Assembly (NCBI RefSeq): GCF_900111375.1
Contig: NZ_FOHB01000005.1
Coordinates: forward strand, 62,001 to 126,000
DNA: 64,000 nt
Direction of reading: 5' to 3'
Origin: Pedococcus cremeus
GTDB taxonomy: Bacteria; Actinomycetota; Actinomycetes; Actinomycetales; Dermatophilaceae
The position numbers were made by a program, and so were the translations under genes. This document shows positions 31,951-42,327 of the stretch, piece by piece (positions within the stretch are counted from its first letter, which is position 1; every line of letters starts with the position of its first letter). The notes beneath the pieces were generated by a model. That model worked only from the letters and a program-made list of their open reading frames with translations. It did no database searches and was not told the origin of the DNA.

Positions 31951-33491
31951 ACACCGTCTACGGCGTCACCGCCATCGTGCTGGTCTGCCTCACGACGCTC
32001 GGGGTCGGCGCCTTCGGGCTGCGCCTGTCGCGCACGACGAGCGACTTCTACGTCGCCGGTCGCACCGTCACCCCCTACCGGAACGCCAGCGCCATCGGGG
32101 GCGAGTACCTCTCCGCCGCAAGCTTTCTCGGCATCGCCGGACTGGTCTACTCCAGCGGCCTCGACATGCTGTGGTTCCCGGTCGGCTACACCGTCGGCTA
32201 CGTCGTCCTCCTGGTGCTGGTCGCTGCCCCGCTGCGCCGATCGGGCGCCTACACGCTGCCCGACTTCGCCGAGGCCAGGCTCGAGAGCAGCCGCATCCGG
32301 CTGCTCTCCTCGCTGCTCGTGGTCGGCATCGGGTGGCTCTACCTGCTGCCCCAGCTGCAGGGCGCGGGTCTCGCGCTGCGGGTGGTGACCGGAGCACCGA
32401 CCTGGGTCGGCAGCCTGGTCGTGGTGCTCGTCGTCATCGCCAACGTGGCGGCCGGGGGGATGCGCTCCATCACCCTGGTGCAGGCGATGCAGTACTGGTT
32501 GAAGCTCACCGCGATCGCCGTCCCCGCGTTCGTGCTCCTCACCGTCTGGCTCGGCGACGGCAGGCCGGGCCCCCAGCTCACCGCAGGCACCGCCGTCGAC
32601 TGGGCGCAGCCGCTCAGCGGCTTCGGCGGCCAGGACCACCCGGTCTACGCCACCTACAGCACCCTGCTCGCCCTGGCGCTCGGCACGATGGGCCTCCCGC
32701 ACGTGCTGGTGCGCTTCTACACCAACCCCGACGGCCGGGCAGCCCGGCGGACCACGCTGACCGTCGTGGCGCTGCTCGGCCTGTTCTACCTGTTCCCTCC
32801 CGTCTACGGCGTGCTCGGCCGGGTCTACCTGCCGCACCTGCCCGACGGCCTGCGGGCCGACTCGATCGTGCTCGCCCTGCCCGAGGCCGTGGTGCCGGGC
32901 AGCTTGGGCGAGGTCCTGTCCGCGGTGCTCGCCGGTGGCGCGTTCGCGGCGTTTCTCTCCACCGCGTCCGGCCTGACGATGTCGGTGGCCGGCGTCCTCG
33001 ACCAGGACCTCCTGCGCGGCCGCCTCGGCCGCCTCACCGGCGAGGACGCCACCGTGGTGCAGGGCTTCCGGCTCGCCACCGTGCTCGCCATGGTGGTGCC
33101 GTATGCCGCGGCGCGCTTCGTCGAGCCCATCGGGCTCGCCACCACGGTGGGGCTGGCGTTCGCCGTGGCCGGGTCGACGTTCTGCCCACTGCTGGTGCTC
33201 GGCTCGTGGTGGCGCGGGCTCAGCACGGTCGGCGCCGCCGCGGGCCTCGTCTCGGGGGGTGTGCTCGCGGCGGGGGCGGTGCTCATCACCATGCTGGCCG
33301 GTCCCATCAGCGGGTGGCCCGGCGCCCTGCTCGGGCAGCCGGCGGCCTGGACCATCCCGATCGCCTTCAGCGTGGCCGTCGTCGTCTCCCTGGCCACGCC
33401 GGCCCGCATCCCTCGGCACACCGCCCGCACCATGGTGCGGCTGCACACCCCCGAGGACCTCGGGCTGGAGCGCAGCACGCGCCACCGCTGA
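31947..33491 (+). CDS. sodium/solute symporter (SSS family), acetate-permease-like
   Basis: 514 residues, about 13 transmembrane helices. Family motifs: DFYVAGRTVTPYRNASAIGGEYLSAASFLGIAGL in helices 1-2, GGMRSITLVQAMQYWLKL, and TMGLPHVLVRFYTNPDGRAARRTT, the signature of ActP-like cation/acetate symporters. Sequence differs considerably from the second symporter at 34019, so it may take a different short-chain carboxylate. GTG at 31947 overlaps the preceding stop (GTGA). Confidence 0.9.
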   Translation: MNTVYGVTAIVLVCLTTLGVGAFGLRLSRTTSDFYVAGRTVTPYRNASAIGGEYLSAASFLGIAGLVYSSGLDMLWFPVGYTVGYVVLLVLVAAPLRRSGAYTLPDFAEARLESSRIRLLSSLLVVGIGWLYLLPQLQGAGLALRVVTGAPTWVGSLVVVLVVIANVAAGGMRSITLVQAMQYWLKLTAIAVPAFVLLTVWLGDGRPGPQLTAGTAVDWAQPLSGFGGQDHPVYATYSTLLALALGTMGLPHVLVRFYTNPDGRAARRTTLTVVALLGLFYLFPPVYGVLGRVYLPHLPDGLRADSIVLALPEAVVPGSLGEVLSAVLAGGAFAAFLSTASGLTMSVAGVLDQDLLRGRLGRLTGEDATVVQGFRLATVLAMVVPYAAARFVEPIGLATTVGLAFAVAGSTFCPLLVLGSWWRGLSTVGAAAGLVSGGVLAAGAVLITMLAGPISGWPGALLGQPAAWTIPIAFSVAVVVSLATPARIPRHTARTMVRLHTPEDLGLERSTRHR

Positions 33492-33686
33492 CCGGGGAGC
33501 GGACCGCCGGTGAGCGACCGTTGGTCGCTCGACGCCGACCGTTCGGCGCAGTGTGACGCGCCACACACCTACGGTGACGCCCACCCGGCGCGCACCCGCG
33601 CGCCGCATCTTCTGCCCGCCACACCCCGTCGCGACAGTGGGCCCCAAACCGCGGGAGCCGCCCGCGTGAGGCCACGGAGGTGCACA

Positions 33687-34022
33687 GTGAGCAACGAAGC
33701 TCGCGAACACACCGGAACCGAGTACGAGGAGCTGCAGCGCACCGAGGAGTTCGGTGAGCTGCGGCGACGGTTCCGCAGGTTCGTCTTCCCCATGACCGCG
33801 CTGTTCCTGGCGTGGTACTTCCTCTACGTCCTGCTCGCCGCCTACGCGCCGGACTTCATGTCGCAGAAGGTGTGGGGCGAGATCAACGTCGGGCTCCTCT
33901 TCGGCCTCGGGCAGTTCGTCTCCACGTTCGTCATCACGGTGCTCTACGTCCGGTGGGCCGACCGCGAGTTCGACCCCCGCGCCCAGGCCCTGCACGACCG
34001 TCTTGAAGGGGGCCGTCCGTGA
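33687..34022 (+). CDS. DUF485 (YjcH-like) inner-membrane protein
   Basis: 111 residues from a GTG with GGAGG eight bases upstream. Two transmembrane helices (FPMTALFLAWYFLYVLLAAYA and VGLLFGLGQFVSTFVITVLYV) with the conserved DUF485 pieces LRRRFRRFVFP and RWADREFDPRAQAL. It is the standard small partner gene encoded before acetate permease; its stop overlaps the symporter start (GTGA). Molecular role unproven. The 195 bases upstream (33492-33686) probably hold its own promoter. Confidence 0.92.
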   Translation: MSNEAREHTGTEYEELQRTEEFGELRRRFRRFVFPMTALFLAWYFLYVLLAAYAPDFMSQKVWGEINVGLLFGLGQFVSTFVITVLYVRWADREFDPRAQALHDRLEGGRP

Positions 34023-35665
34023 ACGCCTTCGTCGTCCCGGCTGCCACCAACGTCGGCAGCCCCGCGCTGAACATCACGATCTTCGGCATCTTCGTCGCGG
34101 TCACCCTCGTCATCGTCATCCGGGCCTCGCGCAGGAACGTGTCGGCAGCCGACTACTACGCCGGCGGCCGGGCCTTCTCGGGCAGGCAGAACGGCATCGC
34201 CATCGCCGGTGACTACCTGTCGGCCGCGTCGTTCCTCGGCATCGCGGGCGCCATCGCCCTCACCGGCTACGACGGCTTCCTCTACTCGATCGGCTTCCTC
34301 GTCGCCTGGCTGGTGGCCCTGCTGCTGGTGGCCGAGCTGCTCCGCAACACCGGCCGGTTCACGATGGCCGACGTGCTGAGCTTCCGGCTCAGGCAGCGCC
34401 CGGTGCGCACCGCGGCGGCGATCTCCACCCTCGTGGTGAGCTTCTTCTACCTGCTGGCCCAGATGGCCGGCGCTGGTGGCCTGGTGTCCCTGCTGCTCGG
34501 CCTCGACGGTGACACGGCGCAGAACATCGTCATCGCCCTCGTCGGCGTCATCATGATCACCTACGTGCTCATCGGCGGCATGAAGGGCACCACCTACGTC
34601 CAGATCGTCAAGGCCAGCCTGCTCATCGCCGGCTCGATCGTGATGACCGTGTGGGTGCTCGCCAAGTTCGGCTTCAGCCTCTCCAACGTCATGGGCGCAG
34701 CGGTCGACAACTCGCCCAAGGCGGGCGAGAAGCTTCTCGGCCCGGGCCTGAAGTACGGCACGTCGAACCTCACCAAGATCGACTTCATCTCGCTGTCGCT
34801 GGCCCTCGTGCTCGGCACGGCCGGCCTGCCGCACGTGCTCATGCGGTTCTACACGGTGCCGTCGAGCAAGGAGGCCCGGAAGTCGGTGGAGTGGGCGATC
34901 TGGCTGATCGGCCTCTTCTACCTGCTCAGCCTCGTCATGGGCTACGGAGCGGCCGCCCTGGTCGGCCCGGGCAAGATCCTCTCCGCCCCGGGCAAGGCGA
35001 ACTCCGCCGCACCGCTGCTGGCCTTCGAGCTCGGAGGCGAGATCCTGCTCGGCCTGATCTCGGCGATCGCGTTCGCGACGATCCTGGCGGTCGTCGCGGG
35101 CCTGACCATCACGGCGAGCGCCAGCTTCGCGCACGACATCTACGCCCAGGTGATCAAGCGGGGTCAGGTCAACGCCGACGCCGAGGTGCGGGTCGCCCGC
35201 ATGACCGCGCTGGTGATCGGCGCCGTCGCCATCCTCGGTGGCATCTTCGCCAAGAACCAGAACATCGCGTTCCTGGTGGCACTGGCCTTCGCCGTCGCGG
35301 CGAGCGCCAACCTGCCGACCATCCTGTACTCGCTGTTCTGGAAGCGGTTCAACACCCGCGGCGCCCTGTGGAGCCTCTACGGCGGCCTCATCTCGGTGAT
35401 CACGCTGATCGTGTTCAGCCCCGTGGTGTCCGGCAAGGCTCCCCTGGTCGAGGGCGGCCCGAGCCCGTCGATGATCACCGACCCGAGCGTGGACTTCAGC
35501 TGGTTCCCGCTCGACAACCCCGGCATCATCTCGATCCCGCTGTCCTTCTTCCTCGGCTGGCTGGGCACGGTCACCAGCAGCGAGAAGGCCAACGAGGTGA
35601 AGTTCGCCGAGATGGAGGTGCGCAGCCTCACCGGCCACGGCGCCGAGAAGGCGGTCGCGCACTAG
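34019..35665 (+). CDS. actP: cation/acetate symporter
   Basis: 548 residues. SSS-family permease of the ActP subgroup: DYYAGGRAFSGRQNGIAIAGDYLSAASFLGIAG, GGMKGTTYVQIVKASLLIAG, GTAGLPHVLMRFYTVPSSKEARKS and ASFAHDIYAQVIKRGQ. Imports acetate (or similar monocarboxylates) with Na+ or H+. Paired with the DUF485 gene and located just upstream of acs, so uptake and activation of acetate lie together. Transcription ends at a perfect 21-base inverted repeat. Regulation by the LytTR protein encoded 2.5 kb upstream is inferred. Confidence 0.95.
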   Translation: MNAFVVPAATNVGSPALNITIFGIFVAVTLVIVIRASRRNVSAADYYAGGRAFSGRQNGIAIAGDYLSAASFLGIAGAIALTGYDGFLYSIGFLVAWLVALLLVAELLRNTGRFTMADVLSFRLRQRPVRTAAAISTLVVSFFYLLAQMAGAGGLVSLLLGLDGDTAQNIVIALVGVIMITYVLIGGMKGTTYVQIVKASLLIAGSIVMTVWVLAKFGFSLSNVMGAAVDNSPKAGEKLLGPGLKYGTSNLTKIDFISLSLALVLGTAGLPHVLMRFYTVPSSKEARKSVEWAIWLIGLFYLLSLVMGYGAAALVGPGKILSAPGKANSAAPLLAFELGGEILLGLISAIAFATILAVVAGLTITASASFAHDIYAQVIKRGQVNADAEVRVARMTALVIGAVAILGGIFAKNQNIAFLVALAFAVAASANLPTILYSLFWKRFNTRGALWSLYGGLISVITLIVFSPVVSGKAPLVEGGPSPSMITDPSVDFSWFPLDNPGIISIPLSFFLGWLGTVTSSEKANEVKFAEMEVRSLTGHGAEKAVAH

Positions 35666-35693
35666 CCGCTCTCCGGGCACGGCAGCGCACGAC

Positions 35694-35736
35694 AGGCGCG
35701 GTATGCCGGGTGGTCACCACCCGGCATACCGCGCCT
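35694..35736. terminator. perfect 21-base-arm hairpin centred on two GTATGCCG octamers
   Basis: Arms 35694-35714 and 35716-35736 are perfectly complementary around a single base. Each arm contains the octamer (GTATGCCG at 35701, CGGCATAC at 35722) flanked by GC-rich pairs. It begins 28 bases after the actP stop and is the strongest inverted repeat in the window. Best read as the actP terminator, made from an inverted pair of the dispersed motif. Confidence 0.85.
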
Positions 35737-35804
35737 CTGCACGTGGCTCGCGTCAACCGCGGCACCGTGTGCCACGTCAGTGGGGTGTCCGAAAGGGGGA
35801 CACC

Positions 35805-36371
35805 ATGCCACTCACCTCGCGTGCGGTCGTCCGACCGCTCCTCCTCGCCCTCGTCGTCGGAACGGTCCCGCTGACCGCCGCCGCGGCCACCGCCTCCACC
35901 CCCGCGGCCACGCCGTACTGCGGCATCCGCTGGGGATCGCTGGCCAAGACGAGCAGCACCTCCGTCGCCGGGCCGATCACGAACGTGCGGTCAGGCCGGC
36001 ACGCCTGCTACGACCGGCTGGTCATCGACCTCAAGGGCAAGGCGCCCGGCTACACCGTGAAGTACGTCAACACCTTCACCGGTGCCGCGTCAGGGCTGCC
36101 GATCCCCCTGCGCGGTGGCGCGAAGCTGTCGGTCACGGTCAACGCACCGGCCTACACGCCCAAGGGCACCGCCAGCTACACGCCGGCCCACCGGGCCGAG
36201 GTCGTCGACGTCACCGGCTACCGGACGTTCCGGCAGGTGCGGTGGGACAGCAGCTTCGAGGGCCAGACCCAGCTCGGCCTCGGGGTCCGGGCGCGGCTGC
36301 CGTTCCGCGTGTTCACCCTGCAGGACGCGACCACCAGCCGGCTCGTCATCGACGTGGCGCACCACTGGTGA
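35805..36371 (+). CDS. secreted AMIN-like domain protein
   Basis: 188 residues. Sec signal peptide: basic start, hydrophobic LLLALVVGTVPLTAAAATA, then cleavage near ASTPA. The mature domain has two Cys (PYCGIRWGS and HACYDRLVIDL) and ends with FTLQDATTSRLVIDVAHHW, the pattern of the actinobacterial AMIN-like domain (a beta-sandwich thought to bind cell-wall material). ATG at 35805 preceded by AAAGGGGGA. Its last 26 bases overlap the 3' end of the convergent membrane-protein gene. Confidence 0.82.
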   Translation: MPLTSRAVVRPLLLALVVGTVPLTAAAATASTPAATPYCGIRWGSLAKTSSTSVAGPITNVRSGRHACYDRLVIDLKGKAPGYTVKYVNTFTGAASGLPIPLRGGAKLSVTVNAPAYTPKGTASYTPAHRAEVVDVTGYRTFRQVRWDSSFEGQTQLGLGVRARLPFRVFTLQDATTSRLVIDVAHHW

Positions 36372-37221
36372 CGCGCGCGGCCGGCTGGGTCGCGCCGCCG
36401 GTCGGCGCCCAGCGGCGCCGCACCGGGGCCAGGACCACCCGGCCGACGACGAGCACGACCGCCAGGGCGGCGGCGACCCAGAACCATCCGACGTGACCGG
36501 TGAGCAGGTCGGTCGCGGCGTGCTGCCACTGGGTTCGGAGGAAGCTCCAGGCCGCCTCGACCACCAGGCGCAGCTCGCCGCGCTTTGAGCCCACGTCCAT
36601 CCGGGGGTGCAGGATGTCCCAGCCGTGCCGCAGGGCGAGCGCGCCCAGCGAGACGGCGAGCCACAGCAGGAGCACGCCCGCGACGGCCCACAGCGTCGGC
36701 GCGACGCGGTCCCACGTGGCGACGGCGAAGGGCAGCGCCAGCGCCACCGCGAGCGCAGCGCCCGTGGGCCAGGTCGCCTGGGTGAGGGCCGCGACCACGG
36801 CGAGCACGCCCGCGACCGCCACCGGTCCGCGACCGGCGCGGCGGCCGACGAGCAGGCCCACGACCGCTGCGGCGAGGAGCAGCAGCACGAGCACCTCGCG
36901 CTCGTCCGGCGCGCTGTCGACGGCCGGGGCACTCATCCACCAGGCGAGCGCGCTGCAGCCGGCGACGACGGCCAGGCGCGGCCAGGGGGCGGCGACGAGG
37001 GCAGCCACCACGGCGGCCGACGCGGTGGCGGAGAGCACCACCACGTCACCGTCGATCGCGCGGAGCGGCACGTGCAGCCACGCGTCGAGGCCCCAGAAGC
37101 CGGTGGGCCACCACAGCAGCGCGGCCGCGACGACGGCGACCAGCGGCCGGCCCCGGCGCCAGGCGGCGGACAGCGCGGCACGCCTGTCGAGGGGTTCGCG
37201 CGAGACGGCGTCGTCGGCCAC
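36346..37221 (-). CDS. polytopic membrane protein of unknown function
   Basis: 291 residues with about seven hydrophobic segments, for example PLVAVVAAALLWW, VVVLSATASAAVVAALVAA, VLVLLLLAAAVVGLLVG, PVAVAGVLAVVAALTQA and AVAGVLLLWLAVSLGALAL, then a hydrophilic helical region (GSKRGELRLVVEAAWSFLRTQ) and a last helix VGWFWVAAALAVVLVVGRVVL. Family not recognised. It converges on the AMIN-like gene with a 26-base overlap of coding ends and is divergent from acs with 175 bases between. Confidence 0.7.
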   Translation of the reverse strand: MADDAVSREPLDRRAALSAAWRRGRPLVAVVAAALLWWPTGFWGLDAWLHVPLRAIDGDVVVLSATASAAVVAALVAAPWPRLAVVAGCSALAWWMSAPAVDSAPDEREVLVLLLLAAAVVGLLVGRRAGRGPVAVAGVLAVVAALTQATWPTGAALAVALALPFAVATWDRVAPTLWAVAGVLLLWLAVSLGALALRHGWDILHPRMDVGSKRGELRLVVEAAWSFLRTQWQHAATDLLTGHVGWFWVAAALAVVLVVGRVVLAPVRRRWAPTGGATQPAARVTSGAPRR

Positions 37222-37396
37222 GGAGCGAGGTTAGCGGCTGCCGCTGGCCCGTGCGGGGCACACCGCTCGTCGCACCCACGGCCCGCCGGGCGAGCGCGTC
37301 CGGGGTTCCGCTTGATGCCGAGGAGCGGAGGAGGTTGGGTAGGGATGTTCCCGGTCGCGCCGACGCGGCCGCCGCGCCGTACCCAGGAGGGAAGCC

Positions 37397-39388
<1,992 letters not shown>

Positions 39389-39397
39389 GTCGGGCAT

Positions 39398-39435
39398 CGC
39401 GGCGGCCCCGGACTCCTCGTCCACGGGCCGCCGCG
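39398..39435 (+). terminator. terminator after acs
   Basis: Arms CGCGGCGGCCC (39398-39408) and GGGCCGCCGCG (39425-39435), 11 perfect pairs with a 16-base loop, beginning 10 bases after the stop. Confidence 0.7.
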
Positions 39436-39545
39436 GTCCCGTCGTCCCCGCGCCACCTTCACCCCGCCTCCACCCCGACTCCACCCGCCGGGGACCGGCC
39501 GGGCGCAGCAGCCCGTGTCGTGGCCCCTGCGGCTACTGTGCCCCC

Positions 39546-40406
39546 GTGACGACGACCGACCTCGACGGTGGCCCGGACCGCGGCCCGCAGCCGCCCCGGG
39601 CCCTCATCGTCACGCTCCTCGGCCTCTACGTCCGCGAGCTCGGGGGCTGGATCAGCGTCAGTGGGCTGATCCGGCTCATGGCGGCGGCGGGGGTCGACGA
39701 GCAGGCCGTGCGCTCGGCGCTGACCCGCCTCAAGCGACGGGGGATCGTCGAGTCCGAGCGCCGCGGCGGCGTCGCGGGCTACGCCCTGTCCACGTATGCC
39801 GGCCGGGTGCTCGAGCTGGGCGACCGCCGCATCTTCGCGGCCCGCCCCGACTCCGAGCGGGACTGGGTGGTCGTCGTCTTCTCCGTGCCCGAGAGCGAGC
39901 GCCAGCGGCGGCACACCCTGCGGGCCCGCCTGTCCTGGCTCGGCTTCGGCACGGTGGCGTCCGGGGTGTGGATCGCGCCGGGCCACCTCGCCCAGGACAC
40001 CCGCGAGGCGCTTCTCGCCGAGGGCCTCGAGCCGTACGTCGACCTGTTCCGCGCGGAGTACCTCGCCTTCGGCGACCCGGTGGCGAAGGTCGCGCAGTGG
40101 TGGGACCTCGACGCCCTCGAGCAGCTCTACGACGACTTCCTCGACGCGCACGGGCCGGCCCTGCGGCGGTGGGGAAGGGCCGGAGCGGAGGTGCCGTCGG
40201 GGGCCGAGGCCTTCGCCGACCACCTGCGGGCACTGACCGCGTGGCGTCGTCTGCCCTACCTCGACCCCGGCCTCCCGACCGACCTGCTCCCCGAGGACTG
40301 GTCGGGGACCCGTGCGGCGGAGACGTTCTTCGCCCTGCACCACACGCTGGCCGGCCCGGCGCACGACTTCGTCACCGCGCAGGCCGCAGCCTCTCGTCCG
40401 GGATGA
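39546..40406 (+). CDS. PaaX-family transcriptional repressor
   Basis: 286 residues. N-terminal winged helix: RALIVTLLGLYVRELGGWISVSGLIRLMAAAGVDEQAVRSALTRLKRRGIVES, then the PaaX core with WVVVVFSVPESERQRRHTLRARLSWLGFGTVASGVWIAPGHL and C-terminal WRRLPYLDPGLPTDLLPEDWSG. PaaX proteins repress phenylacetate and related aromatic genes and respond to aryl-CoA esters. Here it is encoded just before an aromatic CoA-ester cluster, so control of that operon by an aryl-CoA is inferred. GTG at 39546. Its last 35 bases overlap the convergent ridA-like gene. Confidence 0.92.
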   Translation: MTTTDLDGGPDRGPQPPRALIVTLLGLYVRELGGWISVSGLIRLMAAAGVDEQAVRSALTRLKRRGIVESERRGGVAGYALSTYAGRVLELGDRRIFAARPDSERDWVVVVFSVPESERQRRHTLRARLSWLGFGTVASGVWIAPGHLAQDTREALLAEGLEPYVDLFRAEYLAFGDPVAKVAQWWDLDALEQLYDDFLDAHGPALRRWGRAGAEVPSGAEAFADHLRALTAWRRLPYLDPGLPTDLLPEDWSGTRAAETFFALHHTLAGPAHDFVTAQAAASRPG

Positions 40407-40803
40407 CGGCCACGCCGAGGATCTCGATCATGGCCTCGGGCTGCCACAGCGCGGTCGTCCCGATGCCGGCCATCGCCGGGTAGACCGGTCCGGCGAGCTC
40501 GCGCCACACCGCCCCGATCTCACGGCCGTGCGCCTGGTAGTCCGGGATGTCCGTGAGGTAGATCGTGATGCTCACGAGGTCCTCCGGCACGCCCCCTGCC
40601 TCGGCAAGGGTGGCCAGCACGTTGGAGAACGCCTGCCGGAACTGCTCGACGATCCCACCCGGGACGATCCGCATGTCGGCGTCCAGGGCGGTCTGGCCGC
40701 CCAGGTAGAGGGTGTTGCCCGACAGCGTCCCGTGCGAGTAGCCGCTCGGTGCCGGCAGCGAGGCAGGGTTCACGGGGACGGGGGTCAGCGGGTGGGCGGG
40801 CAT
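40372..40803 (-). CDS. RidA-family protein, possible deaminase of the aromatic cluster
   Basis: 143 residues. YjgF/YER057c/UK114 fold: GYSHGTLSGNTLYLGGQTALDADM, VEQFRQAFSNVLATLAEAGG, DLVSITIYLTDIPDYQAHGREIGAVWRE, and the end WQPEAMIEILGVAVI in place of the usual catalytic RVE(I/V)(E/D) Arg motif; Gln-Pro-Glu stands where RidA has its Arg, so canonical imine hydrolysis is uncertain. 2-Aminomuconate deaminases belong to this superfamily, which would fit an aminobenzoate pathway. Divergent from the FAH-type hydrolase gene, convergent and overlapping with the paaX-like gene by 35 bases. Confidence 0.85.
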   Translation of the reverse strand: MPAHPLTPVPVNPASLPAPSGYSHGTLSGNTLYLGGQTALDADMRIVPGGIVEQFRQAFSNVLATLAEAGGVPEDLVSITIYLTDIPDYQAHGREIGAVWRELAGPVYPAMAGIGTTALWQPEAMIEILGVAVIPDERLRPAR

Positions 40804-40935
40804 CGGGTCCTCCAGCAGTGGGCGGGGCGTCGGCCGTGCGCCGGCGGGCGCGCTCGCGCGCCTGCCGGGCTCCAGGCATACGCCGAGGGTAGCGGACCTA
40901 TTGACGCTTGGCGACGATCGTGAAAATCTCGCTAT
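40804..40935. promoter_or_regulatory. divergent promoter region of the aromatic cluster
   Basis: 132 bases between the RidA-like gene (left) and the catabolic operon (right). TTGACG at 40901-40906 is a good -35 box for rightward transcription. The segment to the ATG (GATCGTGAAAATCTCGCTAT) is locally AT-rich; a -10 box could be AAATCT (40924) at 18-base-class spacing, but I am not certain. It is the natural place for a PaaX operator. GGCATAC (40875) is a variant octamer copy here. Confidence 0.5.
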
Positions 40936-41766
40936 ATGCAGTTCGGCACCGTCGCCACGCGCGGCACCACCACCGCCGCGGTGCGGACGCCGGACGGCTG
41001 GCGTGCGCTCCCGGCGCCCGACCTGTCCGCGTACCTCGCCGCCGGCGGCCGGCTCGACGCCAGCACCCCGCTCGGCGACCTGCTCGAGGACGTGGAGGTG
41101 CTCGCGCCGCTCCCCCACCCGGGCAAGGTCGTCTGCTGCGGGCTCAACTACGCCGAGCACATCCGCGAGACGGGGCGCGAGCTGCCCACGCACCCCACCC
41201 TGTTCGCCAAGTACGCCGACAGCCTCGTCGGGCCGGGCGACGACATCTGCCTGCCGGCCGACGTGGACGTCGACTGGGAGGCCGAGCTCGCCGTCGTCGT
41301 CGGCGCCCCACTGCGCGGCGCCGACCGTGCCACCGCCGCTGCCGCGATCGCCGGCTGGACCGTCGCCAACGACGTGTCGGTGCGCGACTGGCAGTACCGA
41401 ACGCTGCAGTGGTTCCAGGGCAAGGCGTGGGACCGCTCGACCCCGACCGGCCCGGTCGTCGTGACGCCCGACGAGGTCGACCCCGCAGCCGGCCTGACGA
41501 TCACCTGCCGCGTCGACGGTGAGGAGGTGCAGCGCGACAGCACCAAGACCCTGGTCTTCGACGCCCCCGACCTGCTCGCGTACATCTCGACCTTCACGGT
41601 CCTGCGTCCCGGCGACCTCGTCCTCACCGGGACGCCGGGCGGTGTCGGCACCGCTCGCGACCCGCAGCGCTTCCTCGCCGACGGCGAGGTGCTCGAGACC
41701 GAGGTCGAGGGAATCGGCCTGCTGCGCAACACCATCCGGCTCACCGACGACTCAGTGCAGACCTGA
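40936..41766 (+). CDS. fumarylacetoacetate hydrolase-family protein
   Basis: 276 residues. FAH C-terminal catalytic fold: VCCGLNYAEHIRETG, the metal-ligand acidic segment VDWEAELAVVVG, GWTVANDVSVRDWQYRTLQWFQGKAWDRSTPTGPVVV and VLTGTPGGVGTARDP. Family members hydrolyse C-C bonds of acylpyruvates or decarboxylate oxo-acids (maleyl/fumarylpyruvate hydrolase, 2-oxohept-3-ene-dioate isomerase). In this cluster it would act after ring cleavage. First gene of a seven-gene rightward operon; ATG at 40936 without a clear Shine-Dalgarno sequence, so a short or absent leader is possible. Confidence 0.92.
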   Translation: MQFGTVATRGTTTAAVRTPDGWRALPAPDLSAYLAAGGRLDASTPLGDLLEDVEVLAPLPHPGKVVCCGLNYAEHIRETGRELPTHPTLFAKYADSLVGPGDDICLPADVDVDWEAELAVVVGAPLRGADRATAAAAIAGWTVANDVSVRDWQYRTLQWFQGKAWDRSTPTGPVVVTPDEVDPAAGLTITCRVDGEEVQRDSTKTLVFDAPDLLAYISTFTVLRPGDLVLTGTPGGVGTARDPQRFLADGEVLETEVEGIGLLRNTIRLTDDSVQT

Positions 41767-41796
41767 GCCGCCTCGCCCCGGTCCCCCCACGACCCG

Positions 41797-42327
41797 ATGA
41801 CGACCACCAGCAACCCGTCCCGACCGCAGCAAGGAGCTCCCGTGGAACCCGACTTCAGCAGGTACCAGCTCGAGGGCGACCCGTCCCCCTGGGCCAACGA
41901 GAACGGCCTCGTCGTCCCGGTCGTGACCCGGGCCGGCTCCGAGGGCGGCGACACCGGCCAGAGCTCCGGCGCCAGCCGCATCTCCGGCGTCAGCATCCAG
42001 CACACGCCGGCCAAGCGCCTGTGGTTCGGCAAGGTGAGCAACGAAGCCGGCTACCGCTCCGTCCCCCACCACCACGGCGAGGCCGAGACAGGCGGATACG
42101 TCCTCTCCGGTCGCGCCCGCATCTACTTCGGCGAGCGGTTCGAGGACTACATCGACATGGAGGAGGGCGACTGGGTCTTCGTCCCGCCGTTCATGCCGCA
42201 CGTCGAGTGCAACCTCGACCGCAACAACCCGCTGACCTGGATGACCACCCGCACCCCCGAGAACATCGTCGTCAACCTCCCGCAGGTCGACGACGCGGAC
42301 CTGCGGCACTGGGTGGACCGCCCTTGA
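41797..42327 (+). CDS. single-domain cupin, candidate ring-cleavage dioxygenase or isomerase
   Basis: 176 residues. Conserved cupin motif 1 PHHHGEAETGGYVLSGRARIYFG (three His and Glu as likely metal ligands) and motif 2 GDWVFVPPFMPHVECNLD with the fourth His. It is a mono-cupin, about half the size of bicupin gentisate 1,2-dioxygenase, so it should not be called that. Small cupins that cleave hydroxylated (amino)benzoates are known, so ring opening of the hydroxylated intermediate is a reasonable hypothesis. An ATG at 41797; a GTG at 41842 (VEPDFSRYQ) follows AAGGAGCT and may be the true start. Stop overlaps the next TTG. Confidence 0.8.
   Translation: MTTTSNPSRPQQGAPVEPDFSRYQLEGDPSPWANENGLVVPVVTRAGSEGGDTGQSSGASRISGVSIQHTPAKRLWFGKVSNEAGYRSVPHHHGEAETGGYVLSGRARIYFGERFEDYIDMEEGDWVFVPPFMPHVECNLDRNNPLTWMTTRTPENIVVNLPQVDDADLRHWVDRP

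Noticed and set aside
41797-42327. Gentisate 1,2-dioxygenase
   Set aside because: That enzyme is a bicupin of about 350 residues; this is a 176-residue mono-cupin, so only cupin is supported.
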